Assembly (NCBI RefSeq): GCF_000820515.1
Contig: NZ_JXDG01000004.1
Span: forward strand, 1 to 64,000
Direction: 5' to 3'
DNA from: Pseudomonas batumici
GTDB taxonomy: Bacteria > Pseudomonadota > Gammaproteobacteria > Pseudomonadales > Pseudomonadaceae
Length of the DNA: 64,000 nt
Below, in pieces: positions 9,998 to 20,332 of this stretch. A program made the translations under genes and the position numbers. Position 1 is the first letter of the stretch, and the number at the start of each line of letters is the position of its first letter. The notes below the pieces were generated by a model. It made no database searches and had not been told where the DNA came from. It saw nothing but the letters and a program-made list of their open reading frames with translations.

Positions 9998-11203
9998 ATG
10001 AAAACGCTTTGGCAGAACTGTCACGTTGCAAGCATGGCGCAAGGCAGCTACTCGATCATCGAGGATGCCGCCATCGTGACCGTGGCGTCGAAGATCGAGT
10101 GGATCGGCCCGCGCGCCGAACTGCCGGCTGCGGATTATCCACAGGTCAATGATCTGGAAGGCGCCTGGGTCACCCCGGGGCTGATCGATTGCCACACCCA
10201 CACGGTGTTCGGCGGCAACCGCAGCGGCGAATTCGAGCAGCGCCTGCAAGGCGTGAGTTATGCCGAGATCGCCGCCGCCGGTGGCGGTATTGCCAGCACG
10301 GTGCGGGCGACCCGTGCCGCGAGCGAGGACGAACTGTTCGCCAGCGCCCGGCAACGCCTGACCTGCCTGCTGCGCGACGGTGTGACCAGTGTCGAGATCA
10401 AGTCCGGCTACGGCCTGGACCTGGACAGCGAGCGCAAGATCCTCAAGGTGATTCGCCGCCTGGGCGCCGAGCTGCCGGTCAGTGTGCGCAGCACCTGCCT
10501 GGCGGCCCATGCCTTGCCACCGGAATATGCCGGGCGGGCCGACGACTACATCGAGCATATCTGCGCCGAGATGCTCCCGGCCCTGGCCGCCGAAGGCCTG
10601 GTGGATGCGGTGGATGCCTTCTGCGAATACCTGGCGTTTTCCCCGGCCCAGGTCGAGCGGGTGTTCAAGGTCGCGCAACAACTGGGCTTGCCGGTGAAGC
10701 TGCATGCCGAACAGCTTTCGTCGTTGCACGGTTCCAGCCTGGCGGCGCGTTACCAGGCGCTGTCGGCGGACCATCTGGAATTCATGACCGAGGAGGATGC
10801 CATCGCCATGGCCGCCTCCGGTACCGTCGCGGTGTTGCTGCCGGGGGCGTTCTACTTCCTGCGCGAAACCCAGTTGCCGCCGATGGAGGCCTTGCGCAAG
10901 CACGGCGTGAAGATCGCCATCGCCAGCGACCTCAACCCCGGCACCTCGCCGGCGCTGTCGCTGCGCCTGATGTTGAACATGGCCTGCACCCTGTTCCGCA
11001 TGACCCCGGAAGAAGCCCTGGCCGGGGTCACCCAGCATGCCGCCACGGCTCTGGGCATGGGCGCCACCCACGGTTCGCTGGAAGTCGGCAAGTTCGCGGA
11101 TTTCGTCGCCTGGCGGATCGAACGTCCGGCGGACCTGGCCTATTGGCTGGGTGGTGATCTGGGCAAGCGCGTGGTGCGCCATGGTGTCGAAGTATTGATC
11201 TAG
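9998..11203 (+). CDS. hutI: Imidazolonepropionase
   Basis: A 401-residue amidohydrolase that opens 4-imidazolone-5-propionate to N-formimino-L-glutamate. The metal-binding HxH occurs in [14 protein letters not shown]; further ligands are the His of VKLHAEQL and the Asp in IASDLNPGT. Length matches the family (about 400). It lies 17 bases after hutT and 11 bases before hutG, consistent with one operon. Confidence 0.97.
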   Translation: MKTLWQNCHVASMAQGSYSIIEDAAIVTVASKIEWIGPRAELPAADYPQVNDLEGAWVTPGLIDCHTHTVFGGNRSGEFEQRLQGVSYAEIAAAGGGIASTVRATRAASEDELFASARQRLTCLLRDGVTSVEIKSGYGLDLDSERKILKVIRRLGAELPVSVRSTCLAAHALPPEYAGRADDYIEHICAEMLPALAAEGLVDAVDAFCEYLAFSPAQVERVFKVAQQLGLPVKLHAEQLSSLHGSSLAARYQALSADHLEFMTEEDAIAMAASGTVAVLLPGAFYFLRETQLPPMEALRKHGVKIAIASDLNPGTSPALSLRLMLNMACTLFRMTPEEALAGVTQHAATALGMGATHGSLEVGKFADFVAWRIERPADLAYWLGGDLGKRVVRHGVEVLI

Positions 11204-11214
11204 GAGACTGTCCT

Positions 11215-12018
11215 GTGGATAACGTTCTGAGCTTCAAACAAGGTCGCGTGCCGCTGTTGATCAGCATGCCCCATGCCGGGGTGCAACTGACCCCGGCGGT
11301 CAAGGCCGGGTTGATCCCCGAGGCGCAAAGCCTGCCGGACACCGACTGGCACATCCCGCGGCTCTATGATTTTGCCGCCGAACTGGGTGCCAGCACCCTG
11401 GCCGCCGGTTACTCGCGGTTTGTCATCGACCTGAACCGGCCGTCCGATGACAAGCCGATGTATGTCGGGGCCACCACCGGTCTGTACCCGGCGACCCTGT
11501 TCGATGGCGTGCCGCTGTTCGTCGAGGGGCAGGAGCCGTCGGCCACGGAGCGGGCCAACTACCTGGAGCAGGTCTGGACCCCGTATCACCAGACCCTGCA
11601 GCAGGAGCTGGCGCGGCTAAAGGCCGAGTTCGGCTATGCCTTGCTGTTCGATGCCCACTCGATCCGCTCGGTGATCCCGCATCTGTTCGACGGCAAGCTG
11701 CCGGATTTCAACCTGGGCACCTTCAACGGCGCCAGCTGCGATCCCCAACTGGCGGCGCGACTGGAGGCCATCTGTGCCGGGCATCCGGCCTACAGCCATG
11801 TGTTGAACGGACGTTTCAAGGGCGGGCATATCACCCGTCATTACGGCGATCCGGCGCAGGACATCCACGCGGTGCAGCTCGAGTTGGGGCAGTGCACCTA
11901 TATGGAAGAGTTCGAGCCGTTCAACTACCGCAGCGACCTGGCCGAGCCGACGCGGGTGGTGCTCAAGGAGCTGCTGCAAGGCCTTCTGGCCTGGGGCCGC
12001 GAGCACTACGGCCGCTAA
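11215..12018 (+). CDS. hutG: N-formylglutamate deformylase (amidohydrolase)
   Basis: A 267-residue enzyme releasing formate from N-formyl-L-glutamate, the last step of the five-step route. The start is GTG, preceded by TAGGAG. Family motifs are SMPHAGVQL near the N-terminus, DLNRP, LLFDAHSIRSVIP and GGHITRHYG. The formimino-glutamate deiminase HutF needed with it is not in the window; in pseudomonads it is encoded further upstream in the hut locus. Confidence 0.95.
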   Translation: MDNVLSFKQGRVPLLISMPHAGVQLTPAVKAGLIPEAQSLPDTDWHIPRLYDFAAELGASTLAAGYSRFVIDLNRPSDDKPMYVGATTGLYPATLFDGVPLFVEGQEPSATERANYLEQVWTPYHQTLQQELARLKAEFGYALLFDAHSIRSVIPHLFDGKLPDFNLGTFNGASCDPQLAARLEAICAGHPAYSHVLNGRFKGGHITRHYGDPAQDIHAVQLELGQCTYMEEFEPFNYRSDLAEPTRVVLKELLQGLLAWGREHYGR

Positions 12019-12040
12019 GACGGGCTGAATGCGCTTTTTC

Positions 12041-12122
12041 TAGGAGCTGGCTTGCCGGCGATAGCGGTCGACCGGGCTATGCAAGGCTCACAGGCCTCAT
12101 CGCCGGCAAGCCGGCTCCTACA
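12041..12122. repeat. REPIN-type repeat after hutG
   Basis: TAGGAGCTGGCTTGCCGGCG and CGCCGGCAAGCCGGCTCCTACA form inverted halves around a variable centre. It sits between the convergent ends of hutG and the next gene, touching the latter's stop codon. Confidence 0.9.
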
Positions 12123-12123
12123 A

Positions 12124-13044
12124 TTATCCCGGCAGCACATCGACGCCTGGGCTCAGGAAGTCGATGTGATAGCCGCTGGCACCGTCCCCCAGGCCCACAT
12201 GCACACCGCCGATGCCCTCGTTCATCGGCGAGTTGTGGCTGTAGTTGATGTTCGGCCCGATGGTGTCGTTCACGCCGATGGCGAATTCACTCAGATTCAG
12301 CCCCCTGTCGCCCGCGGCCCGAGCCAGCAGGCCGACATGTTCCTGCCCGGCGACCTTGAAGGAGCGCACCTGGTTGTGTTCGATGTGCAGCCAGGCCTGG
12401 TGCCTGGCAACACCTTGGGCCAGCTCCATCAGCTGTTCATCGACGCCCAGGGCGAGTGGCGCCCGGCTGCTGCCTTGGGACGTCAACAGGCCACTGATGC
12501 GCAAAATGCCGTTCAATTGAAAGAGGTCGGGGCTGTCCGGGCGCATATGGGCGTAGTGCACTTCGAACAACTCCGAGACGCACAGCACGAAATGCTCGCT
12601 GATTTCATCACGGGTCGTGACGTAAGGGGCCGAGCGGCTTTTCAACCAGACGTCGGCCCGCGATCCCTCGCCGGCCAGGTGCAGTCGTTGGTGCCGGTTC
12701 AGCAGCCGGAGGTGGTCGCGCTGGCGCCTCAGGCAGTTGGCGAAGTCGCTGCGCAGCAACAGCATCAGGCTGTAAAGCGCGTTCTCCAGGCCCGGGTCGA
12801 AGGCGTGCAGCGGGCAGAGAATGCTTTGTTTGCGCCGCGTCCTGGCCGCTCGCTCATAGAACTGCCGGGCGCCCTGGCTGGTGAAGGAAAACACCAGGCT
12901 TTGTGCCGGCAGTGGTTGCGGTGAGTCCACGGCGGCGGCGTCCAGACCCAGCTCGGAGAGGGCGCGGATAAACATTTCGTTGTCGGCGAGGATGATGGCC
13001 TTCTCCGGGTAGGAAAGCAGGCCCGGCAAACAGTCTTGCTGCAT
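12124..13044 (-). CDS. Aminopeptidase M29 / NicX-like protein of unknown role
   Basis: A 306-residue protein; the ATG at 13044 is preceded by AGGGAG and gives MQQDCLPGLL. An N-terminal half of no clear type is followed by a C-terminal segment with NYSHNSPMNEGIGG, GGVHVGLG (His282) and YHIDFL (His293, Asp295). Such Gly-rich GGxHxxLG plus HxD motifs occur in the M29 aminopeptidase / 2,5-dihydroxypyridine dioxygenase (NicX) group, where His and Asp bind a metal. It is about 100 residues shorter than true M29 peptidases. It is convergent with hutG and divergent from pip, so the context gives no pathway. The family call is tentative; the substrate is unknown. Confidence 0.45.
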   Translation of the reverse strand: MQQDCLPGLLSYPEKAIILADNEMFIRALSELGLDAAAVDSPQPLPAQSLVFSFTSQGARQFYERAARTRRKQSILCPLHAFDPGLENALYSLMLLLRSDFANCLRRQRDHLRLLNRHQRLHLAGEGSRADVWLKSRSAPYVTTRDEISEHFVLCVSELFEVHYAHMRPDSPDLFQLNGILRISGLLTSQGSSRAPLALGVDEQLMELAQGVARHQAWLHIEHNQVRSFKVAGQEHVGLLARAAGDRGLNLSEFAIGVNDTIGPNINYSHNSPMNEGIGGVHVGLGDGASGYHIDFLSPGVDVLPG

Positions 13045-13316
13045 TGGAAACTCCCTTTCACTTTTGCGCGGATACCCCGGCAGAACGGCTCCTGCCTTTC
13101 TCTGTGACCTCGCTATTGAAGCGTTTATCGGGCGGACTTGAACACTGGCCGAATGGCTAGGCAGCGTCCGACGGGAGGGAGACCGCGATGAATGCGCCCA
13201 CATGCCCGCGCTTTTGACAAGGGCATGCCGATTCCGTGATTCGGGTTTATGATGCCGGACGACAGAATAATATGAAGTCCCCAGCAGGGATGACCTCGAC
13301 CCCTACGGAGCGCGTG

Positions 13317-14288
13317 ATGCAGACTTTGTACCCGCAGATCAAACCCTACGCCCGGCACGATCTGGCCGTGGATGAAACACATGTGCTGTATGTCGACGAG
13401 AGCGGTTCGCCGGAAGGATTGCCGGTGGTATTCATCCACGGAGGCCCGGGAGCCGGTTGCGATGCCCAGAGCCGGTGCTATTTCGACCCCAACCTGTATC
13501 GCATCATCACCTTCGACCAGCGCGGTTGCGGACGCTCGACCCCGCACGCGAGCCTGGAGAACAATACCACCTGGGACCTGGTGGAGGACCTCGAGCGCAT
13601 TCGCCAGTACCTGGAGATCGACAAGTGGGTGCTGTTCGGCGGCTCCTGGGGCTCGACGCTGTCCCTGGCCTACGCCCAGACCCACCCGGAGCGGGTTCAC
13701 GGCCTGATCCTGCGGGGTATCTTCCTGGCCCGCCCACAGGAAATCGAGTGGTTCTACCAGGCCGGCGCCAGCCGTCTGTTCCCGGACTACTGGCAGGACT
13801 ACGTGGCGCCGATCCCGCTGGATGAACGTGACGACCTGCTCGGCGCGTTCCACCGGCGCCTGATCGGCAACGACCAGATCGCCCAGATGCACGCCGCCAA
13901 GGCCTGGTCCCTGTGGGAGGGCCGTACCGCGACCCTGCGCCCGAACCCGCTGGTGGTTGACCGCTTCTCCGAGCCGCAGCGCGCGCTGTCGATTGCCCGG
14001 ATCGAATGTCACTACTTCACCAACAACGCGTTCTTCGAACCCGATCAACTGATCCGCAACATGGACAGGATCGCCCACCTGCCGGGTGTGATCGTGCACG
14101 GTCGCTACGATGTGATCTGCCCGCTGGACAACGCCTGGGAACTGCACCAGGCCTGGCCCAACAGCGAGTTGCAGGTGATTCGCGACGCCGGTCACGCGGC
14201 TTCCGAGCCGGGCATCACCGATGCGCTGGTGCGGGCGGCCGACCGGATGGCCCGCCGTCTGCTCGACCTGCCACTCGAAGAAGCATGA
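13317..14288 (+). CDS. pip: Proline iminopeptidase
   Basis: A 323-residue alpha/beta hydrolase (peptidase S33) that removes N-terminal proline from peptides. The oxyanion motif is HGGPGAG, the nucleophile serine lies in GGSWGSTL, and the catalytic His in [17 protein letters not shown] is diagnostic for the family. The ATG at 13317 ([11 protein letters not shown]) is chosen over in-frame upstream starts because it has GGAG nearby and fits the family N-terminus. Its stop overlaps the dtd start. Confidence 0.96.
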   Translation: MQTLYPQIKPYARHDLAVDETHVLYVDESGSPEGLPVVFIHGGPGAGCDAQSRCYFDPNLYRIITFDQRGCGRSTPHASLENNTTWDLVEDLERIRQYLEIDKWVLFGGSWGSTLSLAYAQTHPERVHGLILRGIFLARPQEIEWFYQAGASRLFPDYWQDYVAPIPLDERDDLLGAFHRRLIGNDQIAQMHAAKAWSLWEGRTATLRPNPLVVDRFSEPQRALSIARIECHYFTNNAFFEPDQLIRNMDRIAHLPGVIVHGRYDVICPLDNAWELHQAWPNSELQVIRDAGHAASEPGITDALVRAADRMARRLLDLPLEEA

Positions 14289-14722
14289 AGGGCTTGCTGC
14301 AACGCGTCAGCGGCGCGCGGGTGGAGGTGGCGGGAGAAGTGGTCGGGTCCATCGACCAGGGCCTGCTCGTGCTGCTGGCGGTGGAGCCGGGCGACACCCG
14401 GGCGCACGCTGACAAACTGCTGAAGAAGCTGCTTAACTATCGGGTATTCAGCGATCCGCAGGGCAAGATGAACCTGTCCCTGGCGGACACCGGTGGCGGT
14501 TTGCTGCTGGTGTCGCAGTTCACCCTGGCGGCCGATACCCAGAGCGGATTGCGTCCGAGTTTCTCCACGGCCGCGCCCCCGGCGCTGGCCGAGGCGCTGT
14601 TCGACTATGTGGTGGCACAGGCGCAAGGTTTGCATGGGCAAGTGGCGACCGGGCGTTTCGGGGCGGACATGCAGGTGCATCTGGTCAATGATGGCCCGGT
14701 AACCTTCCTGTTACAGACCTGA
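14285..14722 (+). CDS. dtd: D-aminoacyl-tRNA deacylase
   Basis: A 145-residue enzyme that hydrolyses D-amino acids from mischarged tRNA. It begins [15 protein letters not shown], and has the conserved [17 protein letters not shown] (SQxxL motif) and the C-terminal NDGPVTF (Gly-cisPro motif), both part of the active site. The ATG overlaps the pip stop as ATGA, so the two are translationally coupled, a pairing also known in other pseudomonads. Confidence 0.97.
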   Translation: MKGLLQRVSGARVEVAGEVVGSIDQGLLVLLAVEPGDTRAHADKLLKKLLNYRVFSDPQGKMNLSLADTGGGLLLVSQFTLAADTQSGLRPSFSTAAPPALAEALFDYVVAQAQGLHGQVATGRFGADMQVHLVNDGPVTFLLQT

Positions 14723-14987
14723 AAGCACCAAAAACGACGTATTTGACTGAAAACAGGGGGTTTTCGCGATAAATACTTTGTTTCACCTGATGCGTTGTAA
14801 CGCGGCCTACTAGATAATCGCGCGCTACGGGGATCGGCGTTCGTTGGTCCATTTTGACTTAGGTAGAGACTTGTCCGCGACCGTTTGGGGAATCATTTGG
14901 CCCCAGCGGAGTCGGAACAATGCTCGCCAACCTGGCATATAGATAGCTAGCCGTTGGTTTTTGATCTGTTTTCGGCGAGGGTTGCTC

Positions 14988-16757
14988 GTGATTGTTAGTC
15001 CCTGTAATGCTTCAACACTGACTGCCAAAGGGTTACGAAAAGCGCTGGTGGCGGGCTCGGCACTGCTCTGCCTGCTCAGCGCGGGACAACTCTTTGCGTT
15101 CAACCTGGATGATGTGGCGGCCAAGGCCAAGACGCTGGCCGGGCAGAAGTACGAAGCTCCGCGCAGCAATCTGCCGAACGAGTTCCGTGACATGAAGTTC
15201 GCGGACTACCAGAAAATCCGCTTCCTGACCGACAAGGCCGAATGGGCGGGCGAGAAAACCCCGTTCAAGCTGTCGTTCTACCATCAGGGCATGCATTTCG
15301 ATACGCCGGTGAAGATCAACGAAATCACCGCGGACGACGTGAAAGAGATCAAGTACGACCCGACCCGCTTCGATTTCGGCGATGTGAAGTTCGATCCCAA
15401 GGCCACCGAGCAGCTGGGCTATGCCGGCTTCCGTGTGCTTTATCCGATCAACAAGGCCGACAAGCAGGACGAGATCATGACCATGCTCGGCGCGAGTTAC
15501 TTCCGCGTCGTGGGCAAGGGCCAGACCTATGGCCTGTCGGCCCGTGGCATGGCCATCGACACCGCCTTGCCGTCCGGTGAAGAGTTCCCGCGTTTCACCG
15601 AGTTCTGGATCCAGCAACCCAAGCCGGCCGACAAGCACCTGGTGATTTTCGCCCTGTTGGACTCGCCGCGTGCCACCGGCGCCTACCGCTTGACCCTGCG
15701 TCCCGGCACCGACACCATCGTCGACGTGGACGCGCAGATGTTCCTGCGCGACAAGGTCGGCAAGCTGGGCGTTGCCCCGCTGACCAGCATGTTCCTGTTC
15801 GGCGCCAACCAGCCGTCCAAGGTCCTCAACTACCGTCGCGAGCTGCATGATTCCAGCGGTCTGTCGATCCACGCCGGCAATGGCGAGTGGATCTGGCGTC
15901 CGCTGAACAATCCGAAACACCTGGCCGTGAGCAATTTCTCCGTGGAAAACCCGCGGGGCTTCGGCTTGCTGCAGCGTGGCCGTGATTTCAGCCACTACGA
16001 AGACCTCGACGACCGCTACGACAAGCGTCCAAGCGCCTGGATCGAGCCCAAGGGCGACTGGGGCAAGGGCACGGTCGACCTGGTGGAAATTCCGACCGCC
16101 GACGAAACCAACGACAACATCGTCGCTTTCTGGAACCCCGCCGAGCGCGCCGACGTTGGCCAGCCGATGAGTTTCGCCTACCGCCTGCACTGGACCACCG
16201 ACGAAGCGGCCCTGCATTCGCCGGAGAGCGCCTGGGTCAAGCAGACCCTCAAGTCCACTGGCGACGTCAAGCAGTCGAACCTGATCCGCCAACCGGACGG
16301 CAGCGTGGCCTACCTGATCGACTTCGAAGGTCCGTCCCTCAAGGCCTTGCCTGAAGACGCGCCGGTTCGCAGCCAGGTCAGCGTCGGCGACAACGCGGAA
16401 CTTGTGGAAAACAGCCTGCGCTACAACCCGGAAACCCAGGGCTGGCGCCTGACCCTGCGCCTGAAGGTCAAGGAACCGGGCAAGGCCACCGAACTGCGTG
16501 CGGCCCTGGTCAAGGACCTCCCTACGGCGGATTCGGCGAAGATCTCGGTCTCGTCCCAGGTGGTCAAGGCCGACAAGGTCGCGGCCAAGCAGCAAGAGAA
16601 AGAGAAGGCCCAGGAGAAGAAAGAGCAAGCCCAGGACAAGAAAGAGCAAGCCGCCGCGGCGCCTGCTCCCGAGGCTACCCCACCCACCCCGGAACCGGTG
16701 CCGACTGAACAAGTCCTGACCGAGACCTGGAGCTACCAGTTGCCTGCCGATGAGTAA
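14988..16757 (+). CDS. opgG: Glucan biosynthesis protein G (periplasmic)
   Basis: A 589-residue OpgG/MdoG protein needed for osmoregulated periplasmic glucan synthesis. The GTG at 14988 is preceded by GAGGG; a TTG at 14961 is in frame but weaker. A signal peptide is visible ([22 protein letters not shown]). The core from [15 protein letters not shown] through about residue 525 matches the family. It is longer than the roughly 510-residue E. coli protein because of a C-terminal tail rich in Lys, Glu and Gln ([15 protein letters not shown]) and then Pro/Ala. It overlaps opgH by 8 bases. Confidence 0.95.
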   Translation: MIVSPCNASTLTAKGLRKALVAGSALLCLLSAGQLFAFNLDDVAAKAKTLAGQKYEAPRSNLPNEFRDMKFADYQKIRFLTDKAEWAGEKTPFKLSFYHQGMHFDTPVKINEITADDVKEIKYDPTRFDFGDVKFDPKATEQLGYAGFRVLYPINKADKQDEIMTMLGASYFRVVGKGQTYGLSARGMAIDTALPSGEEFPRFTEFWIQQPKPADKHLVIFALLDSPRATGAYRLTLRPGTDTIVDVDAQMFLRDKVGKLGVAPLTSMFLFGANQPSKVLNYRRELHDSSGLSIHAGNGEWIWRPLNNPKHLAVSNFSVENPRGFGLLQRGRDFSHYEDLDDRYDKRPSAWIEPKGDWGKGTVDLVEIPTADETNDNIVAFWNPAERADVGQPMSFAYRLHWTTDEAALHSPESAWVKQTLKSTGDVKQSNLIRQPDGSVAYLIDFEGPSLKALPEDAPVRSQVSVGDNAELVENSLRYNPETQGWRLTLRLKVKEPGKATELRAALVKDLPTADSAKISVSSQVVKADKVAAKQQEKEKAQEKKEQAQDKKEQAAAAPAPEATPPTPEPVPTEQVLTETWSYQLPADE

Positions 16758-19320
16758 CCCGATCGTACAGCCAGAGGCTCTTTCCGAGTACCTGGCGCAT
16801 TTGCCGATGAGCAATGAGCAGCGTGCGGAGCTGTCGAGCTGCACCTCGTTCGCCGAGCTGCATGAGCGCCTGAGCGCGCAGCCGGCCGTTGACTCCGCCG
16901 AGGCCGCGCAGGCTTCGGTGGGGCAGCGCCTGATCCTCGACTCGGCGGCCGAGCTGGAAGACGCCGAGATGCTCGCGGTGGATGCCGCCGGGCGCGTGTG
17001 TCTCAAGGCCACGCCGCCGATCCGCCGGACCCGGGTTGTCCCGGAGCCGTGGCGCACCAATATCCTGGTGCGCGGTTGGCGGCGCCTGACCGGGCGCAGC
17101 AACCCGCCCGCGCCCAAGGACGATAAACGCGAGCTGCCCCATGCGCGCTGGCGCACCGTGGGCTCCATCCGCCGCTATATCCTGCTGGTGCTGATGCTCG
17201 GCCAGACCGTTGTCGCCGGCTGGTACATGAAAGGCATCATGCCCTACCAGGGCTGGTCGTTCGTCGATCTCAACGAAGTAGTGCATCAACCGCTGTTGCA
17301 GACCGCCCAGCAAGTGCTGCCCTATCTGCTGCAAACCAGCATCCTGGTGCTGTTCGGGATCCTGTTCTGCTGGGTCTCGGCGGGTTTCTGGACCGCCCTG
17401 ATGGGCTTCCTCGAATTGCTCACCGGGCATGACAAGTACCGGATCTCCGGCGCCAGCGCCGGCAGCGAGCCGATCGCCAAGGATGCGCGTACCGCCATCG
17501 TCATGCCGATCTGCAACGAAGACGTGCCACGGGTGTTTGCCGGCCTGCGCGCGACTTTCGAGTCGGTCGCCGCCACCGGCGACCTGGATCGCTTCGACTT
17601 CTTCGTCCTGAGCGACAGTAACGACACCGATATCTGCGTCGCCGAGCAACAGGCCTGGCTGGACGTCTGCCGCGAAGCCTCGGGCTTCGGCAAGATCTTC
17701 TACCGCCGTCGCCGTCGTCGCGTGAAGCGCAAGAGCGGCAACCTCGACGACTTCTGCCGTCGCTGGGGCGGTGACTACAAGTACATGGTGGTGCTCGACG
17801 CCGACAGCGTCATGAGCGGCGAATGCCTGACCAGCCTGGTGCGCCTGATGGAAGCCACGCCGGACGCCGGGATCATCCAGACCGCGCCACGGGCGTCGGG
17901 TATGGACACCCTCTACGCCCGCATGCAGCAGTTCGCGACCCGCGTCTATGGTCCGTTGTTCACCGCCGGCCTGCACTTCTGGCAGTTGGGCGAGTCCCAC
18001 TACTGGGGGCACAACGCGATCATCCGCATGAAGCCGTTCATCGAGCACTGCGCCCTGGCGCCGTTGCCCGGCAAAGGCGCCTTCGCCGGGGCGATCCTGT
18101 CCCACGACTTCGTCGAGGCAGCGCTGATGCGCCGTGCCGGCTGGGGCGTGTGGATCGCCTACGACCTGCCGGGCAGCTATGAAGAGCTGCCACCGAACCT
18201 GCTCGACGAGCTCAAGCGCGACCGGCGCTGGTGCCACGGCAACCTGATGAACTTCCGCCTGTTCCTGGTCAAGGGCATGCACCCGGTGCACCGCGCGGTG
18301 TTCCTCACCGGGGTGATGTCCTACCTGTCGGCGCCGTTGTGGTTCTTCTTCCTGGTGCTGTCGACGGCCCTGCTGGCGGTCAACACGCTGATGGAGCCGC
18401 AATACTTCATGGAGCCGCGCCAGCTCTATCCGCTGTGGCCGCAATGGCATCCGGACAAGGCGGTGGCGCTGTTCTCCACCACCATCGTGCTGCTGTTCCT
18501 GCCCAAGCTGCTGAGCATCATCCTGATCTGGGCCAAGGGCGCGAAAGAGTTCGGCGGCAAGTTCAAGGTCACCGTGTCGATGCTGCTGGAGATGCTGTTC
18601 TCCATGCTGCTGGCGCCGGTGCGGATGATTTTCCACACCCGTTTCGTCCTGGCCGCGTTCCTCGGCTGGGCGGCGACCTGGAACTCTCCGCAGCGTGACG
18701 ACGACTCCACGCCGTGGAGCGAGGCGGTGCGCCGCCATGGTCCGCAAACCCTGCTGGGCGCGCTCTGGGCGCTGCTGGTGATCTGGCTCAACCCGAGCTT
18801 CCTCTGGTGGCTGGTGCCGATCGTCGGTTCGCTGATGCTGTCGATCCCGGTCTCGGTGATCTCCAGCCGGGTCAACCTGGGGTTGCGTTCCAAGGATGAG
18901 AGCCTGTTCCTCATCCCCGAGGAATACAATCCGCCCCAGGCGCTGCTGGCGACGGATGAGTACACCCACGAAAACCGTTGGCATGCGCTCAATGACGGCT
19001 TTGTCCGGGCCGTGGTCGATCCGCGGCAGAACGCCCTGGCCTGCGCCCTGGCGACCGCCCGTCACGGTCACGCCGAGCCTATCGAATGGCTGCGTGTCGA
19101 GCGTGTACGGCATGCGTTGAAGGTCGGCCCGGCCGGCCTGGACAATCAGTCGCGGCTGCACTTGCTGAGCGATCCGGTGGCCCTGACCCGCCTGCATGCG
19201 CTGGTCTGGAGCGAAGACCATGCCGAGTGGCTGGGGGCCTGGCGCGATTCGATCAAGGCCGATCCCCATGCGCCGCTGCTGCCCCTGCAGCCGACCACAT
19301 CGGCGGCCCAGCCCGCCTGA
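16750..19320 (+). CDS. opgH: Glucans biosynthesis glucosyltransferase H
   Basis: An 856-residue inner-membrane family 2 glycosyltransferase that polymerises the beta-glucan backbone from UDP-glucose. The cytoplasmic catalytic domain has [23 protein letters not shown] (DxD-type), SHDFVEA and the RRWCHGN motif (QxxRW equivalent). Hydrophobic segments flank it: two before (around residues 142-160 and 190-225) and several after (from about residue 515). It starts inside the end of opgG and is followed by a clear terminator. Confidence 0.96.
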   Translation: MSNPIVQPEALSEYLAHLPMSNEQRAELSSCTSFAELHERLSAQPAVDSAEAAQASVGQRLILDSAAELEDAEMLAVDAAGRVCLKATPPIRRTRVVPEPWRTNILVRGWRRLTGRSNPPAPKDDKRELPHARWRTVGSIRRYILLVLMLGQTVVAGWYMKGIMPYQGWSFVDLNEVVHQPLLQTAQQVLPYLLQTSILVLFGILFCWVSAGFWTALMGFLELLTGHDKYRISGASAGSEPIAKDARTAIVMPICNEDVPRVFAGLRATFESVAATGDLDRFDFFVLSDSNDTDICVAEQQAWLDVCREASGFGKIFYRRRRRRVKRKSGNLDDFCRRWGGDYKYMVVLDADSVMSGECLTSLVRLMEATPDAGIIQTAPRASGMDTLYARMQQFATRVYGPLFTAGLHFWQLGESHYWGHNAIIRMKPFIEHCALAPLPGKGAFAGAILSHDFVEAALMRRAGWGVWIAYDLPGSYEELPPNLLDELKRDRRWCHGNLMNFRLFLVKGMHPVHRAVFLTGVMSYLSAPLWFFFLVLSTALLAVNTLMEPQYFMEPRQLYPLWPQWHPDKAVALFSTTIVLLFLPKLLSIILIWAKGAKEFGGKFKVTVSMLLEMLFSMLLAPVRMIFHTRFVLAAFLGWAATWNSPQRDDDSTPWSEAVRRHGPQTLLGALWALLVIWLNPSFLWWLVPIVGSLMLSIPVSVISSRVNLGLRSKDESLFLIPEEYNPPQALLATDEYTHENRWHALNDGFVRAVVDPRQNALACALATARHGHAEPIEWLRVERVRHALKVGPAGLDNQSRLHLLSDPVALTRLHALVWSEDHAEWLGAWRDSIKADPHAPLLPLQPTTSAAQPA

Positions 19321-19327
19321 CGCCCGA

Positions 19328-19361
19328 GGGGCCGCGGTGTGACGAACACCGCGGCCCCTTT
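19328..19361 (+). terminator. Intrinsic terminator of opgGH
   Basis: A perfect 13-bp stem, GGGGCCGCGGTGT with ACACCGCGGCCCC, a five-base loop and a short T-run, begins 8 bases after the opgH stop. Confidence 0.85.
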
Positions 19362-19528
19362 GTCATTTGGTAACAAAAGACCCGTCTCCCCTCGGTGTTG
19401 CCCCGCACCCGAGTACGTTAGGATCGCCCCCCAAAATTGTGCCCGCCAGACCCAGGCGACTGTGCGTTCACGCAGGCGTCGCGGGGCTCGCCGGCACGAC
19501 CGGAAAAGCGGCCCAGGGGAGTTTCAGG

Positions 19529-20326
19529 ATGAAAAGGTTTCTGTCGATGTTGCTGCTGGGGGTCGTGGTGCTCACTCATGCGTGTGCGCTGCAAGCGGGG
19601 GCCATTGACGATGCGGTCAAGCGCGGCACGCTGAAAGTGGGGACCAATCCCACCTATATCCCCTTTGAGATGACGAACAAGCGCGGCGAAATCATCGGTT
19701 TCGAAATCGATCTGTTGCGTGAAATGAGTCGGGCGCTGGGGGTGAAGCTGGAGTTGGTGTCCAGCTCCTACGCTGAGCTGCTCCCCGGTTTGCTGGCGAA
19801 CAAGTTCGACCTGATCGCCAGCGGCATGACCCTGACACAGCAACGTAACCTGCGGCTCAATTTCAGCGATGCCTTTATCGTGGTCGGGCAGACGCTGCTG
19901 ATTCCCCTGGCGCTGGGTGGCAAGGTGCAGGGTTTCGAAGACCTGAACGAGGCGGGTTATCGCATCGCGGCCAAGGCCGGGACCACGGGTGAGATTGTCG
20001 CCAGGAAAATGATGGGCGCGGCCCAGCTGAGCACTTATGCCAATGAGGAGGAGGGGGTGCGGGCGGTGCTCGAGGGCAAGGCCGATGCCTTTGTCCACGA
20101 TGCGCCCTACAACCTGGTGGCGGTGAACAAGCTGGGCGACGGCAAGCTGTTGTGCCTGGACCAGCCGTTCACCTACGAACCGCTGGCCTTCGGATTGAAG
20201 AAGGGTGACCACGACAGCCTCAACTGGATCAACCACTTCCTGCACCAGATCGCCGAGGACGGCACCTACGATCGTATCCATGACCAGTGGTTCAAGGCGA
20301 GCGACTGGCTGGCCGAGATCGATTGA
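19529..20326 (+). CDS. Polar amino acid ABC transporter substrate-binding protein
   Basis: A 265-residue periplasmic binding protein of family 3 (SBP_bac_3). The ATG at 19529 follows CAGGGGA; residues 1-24 are a signal peptide (MKRFLSMLLLGVVVLTHACA). The mature start has the family pattern KRGTLKVGTNPTYIPFEM and GFEIDLLREMSRALG, with KAGTTGEI and DAFVHDAPYN in the second lobe. No cognate permease or ATPase is adjacent. It may serve a distant transporter, or act as a sensor for the chemoreceptor encoded convergently 6 bases away. The substrate cannot be named from sequence alone. Confidence 0.88.
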   Translation: MKRFLSMLLLGVVVLTHACALQAGAIDDAVKRGTLKVGTNPTYIPFEMTNKRGEIIGFEIDLLREMSRALGVKLELVSSSYAELLPGLLANKFDLIASGMTLTQQRNLRLNFSDAFIVVGQTLLIPLALGGKVQGFEDLNEAGYRIAAKAGTTGEIVARKMMGAAQLSTYANEEEGVRAVLEGKADAFVHDAPYNLVAVNKLGDGKLLCLDQPFTYEPLAFGLKKGDHDSLNWINHFLHQIAEDGTYDRIHDQWFKASDWLAEID

Positions 20327-20332
20327 CCGCTC

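Noticed and set aside
12052..12924. 290-codon plus-strand open frame across the M29/NicX-like gene
   Set aside because: Starts inside the REPIN and is antisense to a frame with a good ribosome-binding site and metal-binding motifs.
16675..19269. 864-codon minus-strand open frame opposite opgH
   Set aside because: Low-complexity His/Gln/Arg-rich translation antisense to a well-supported glucosyltransferase.
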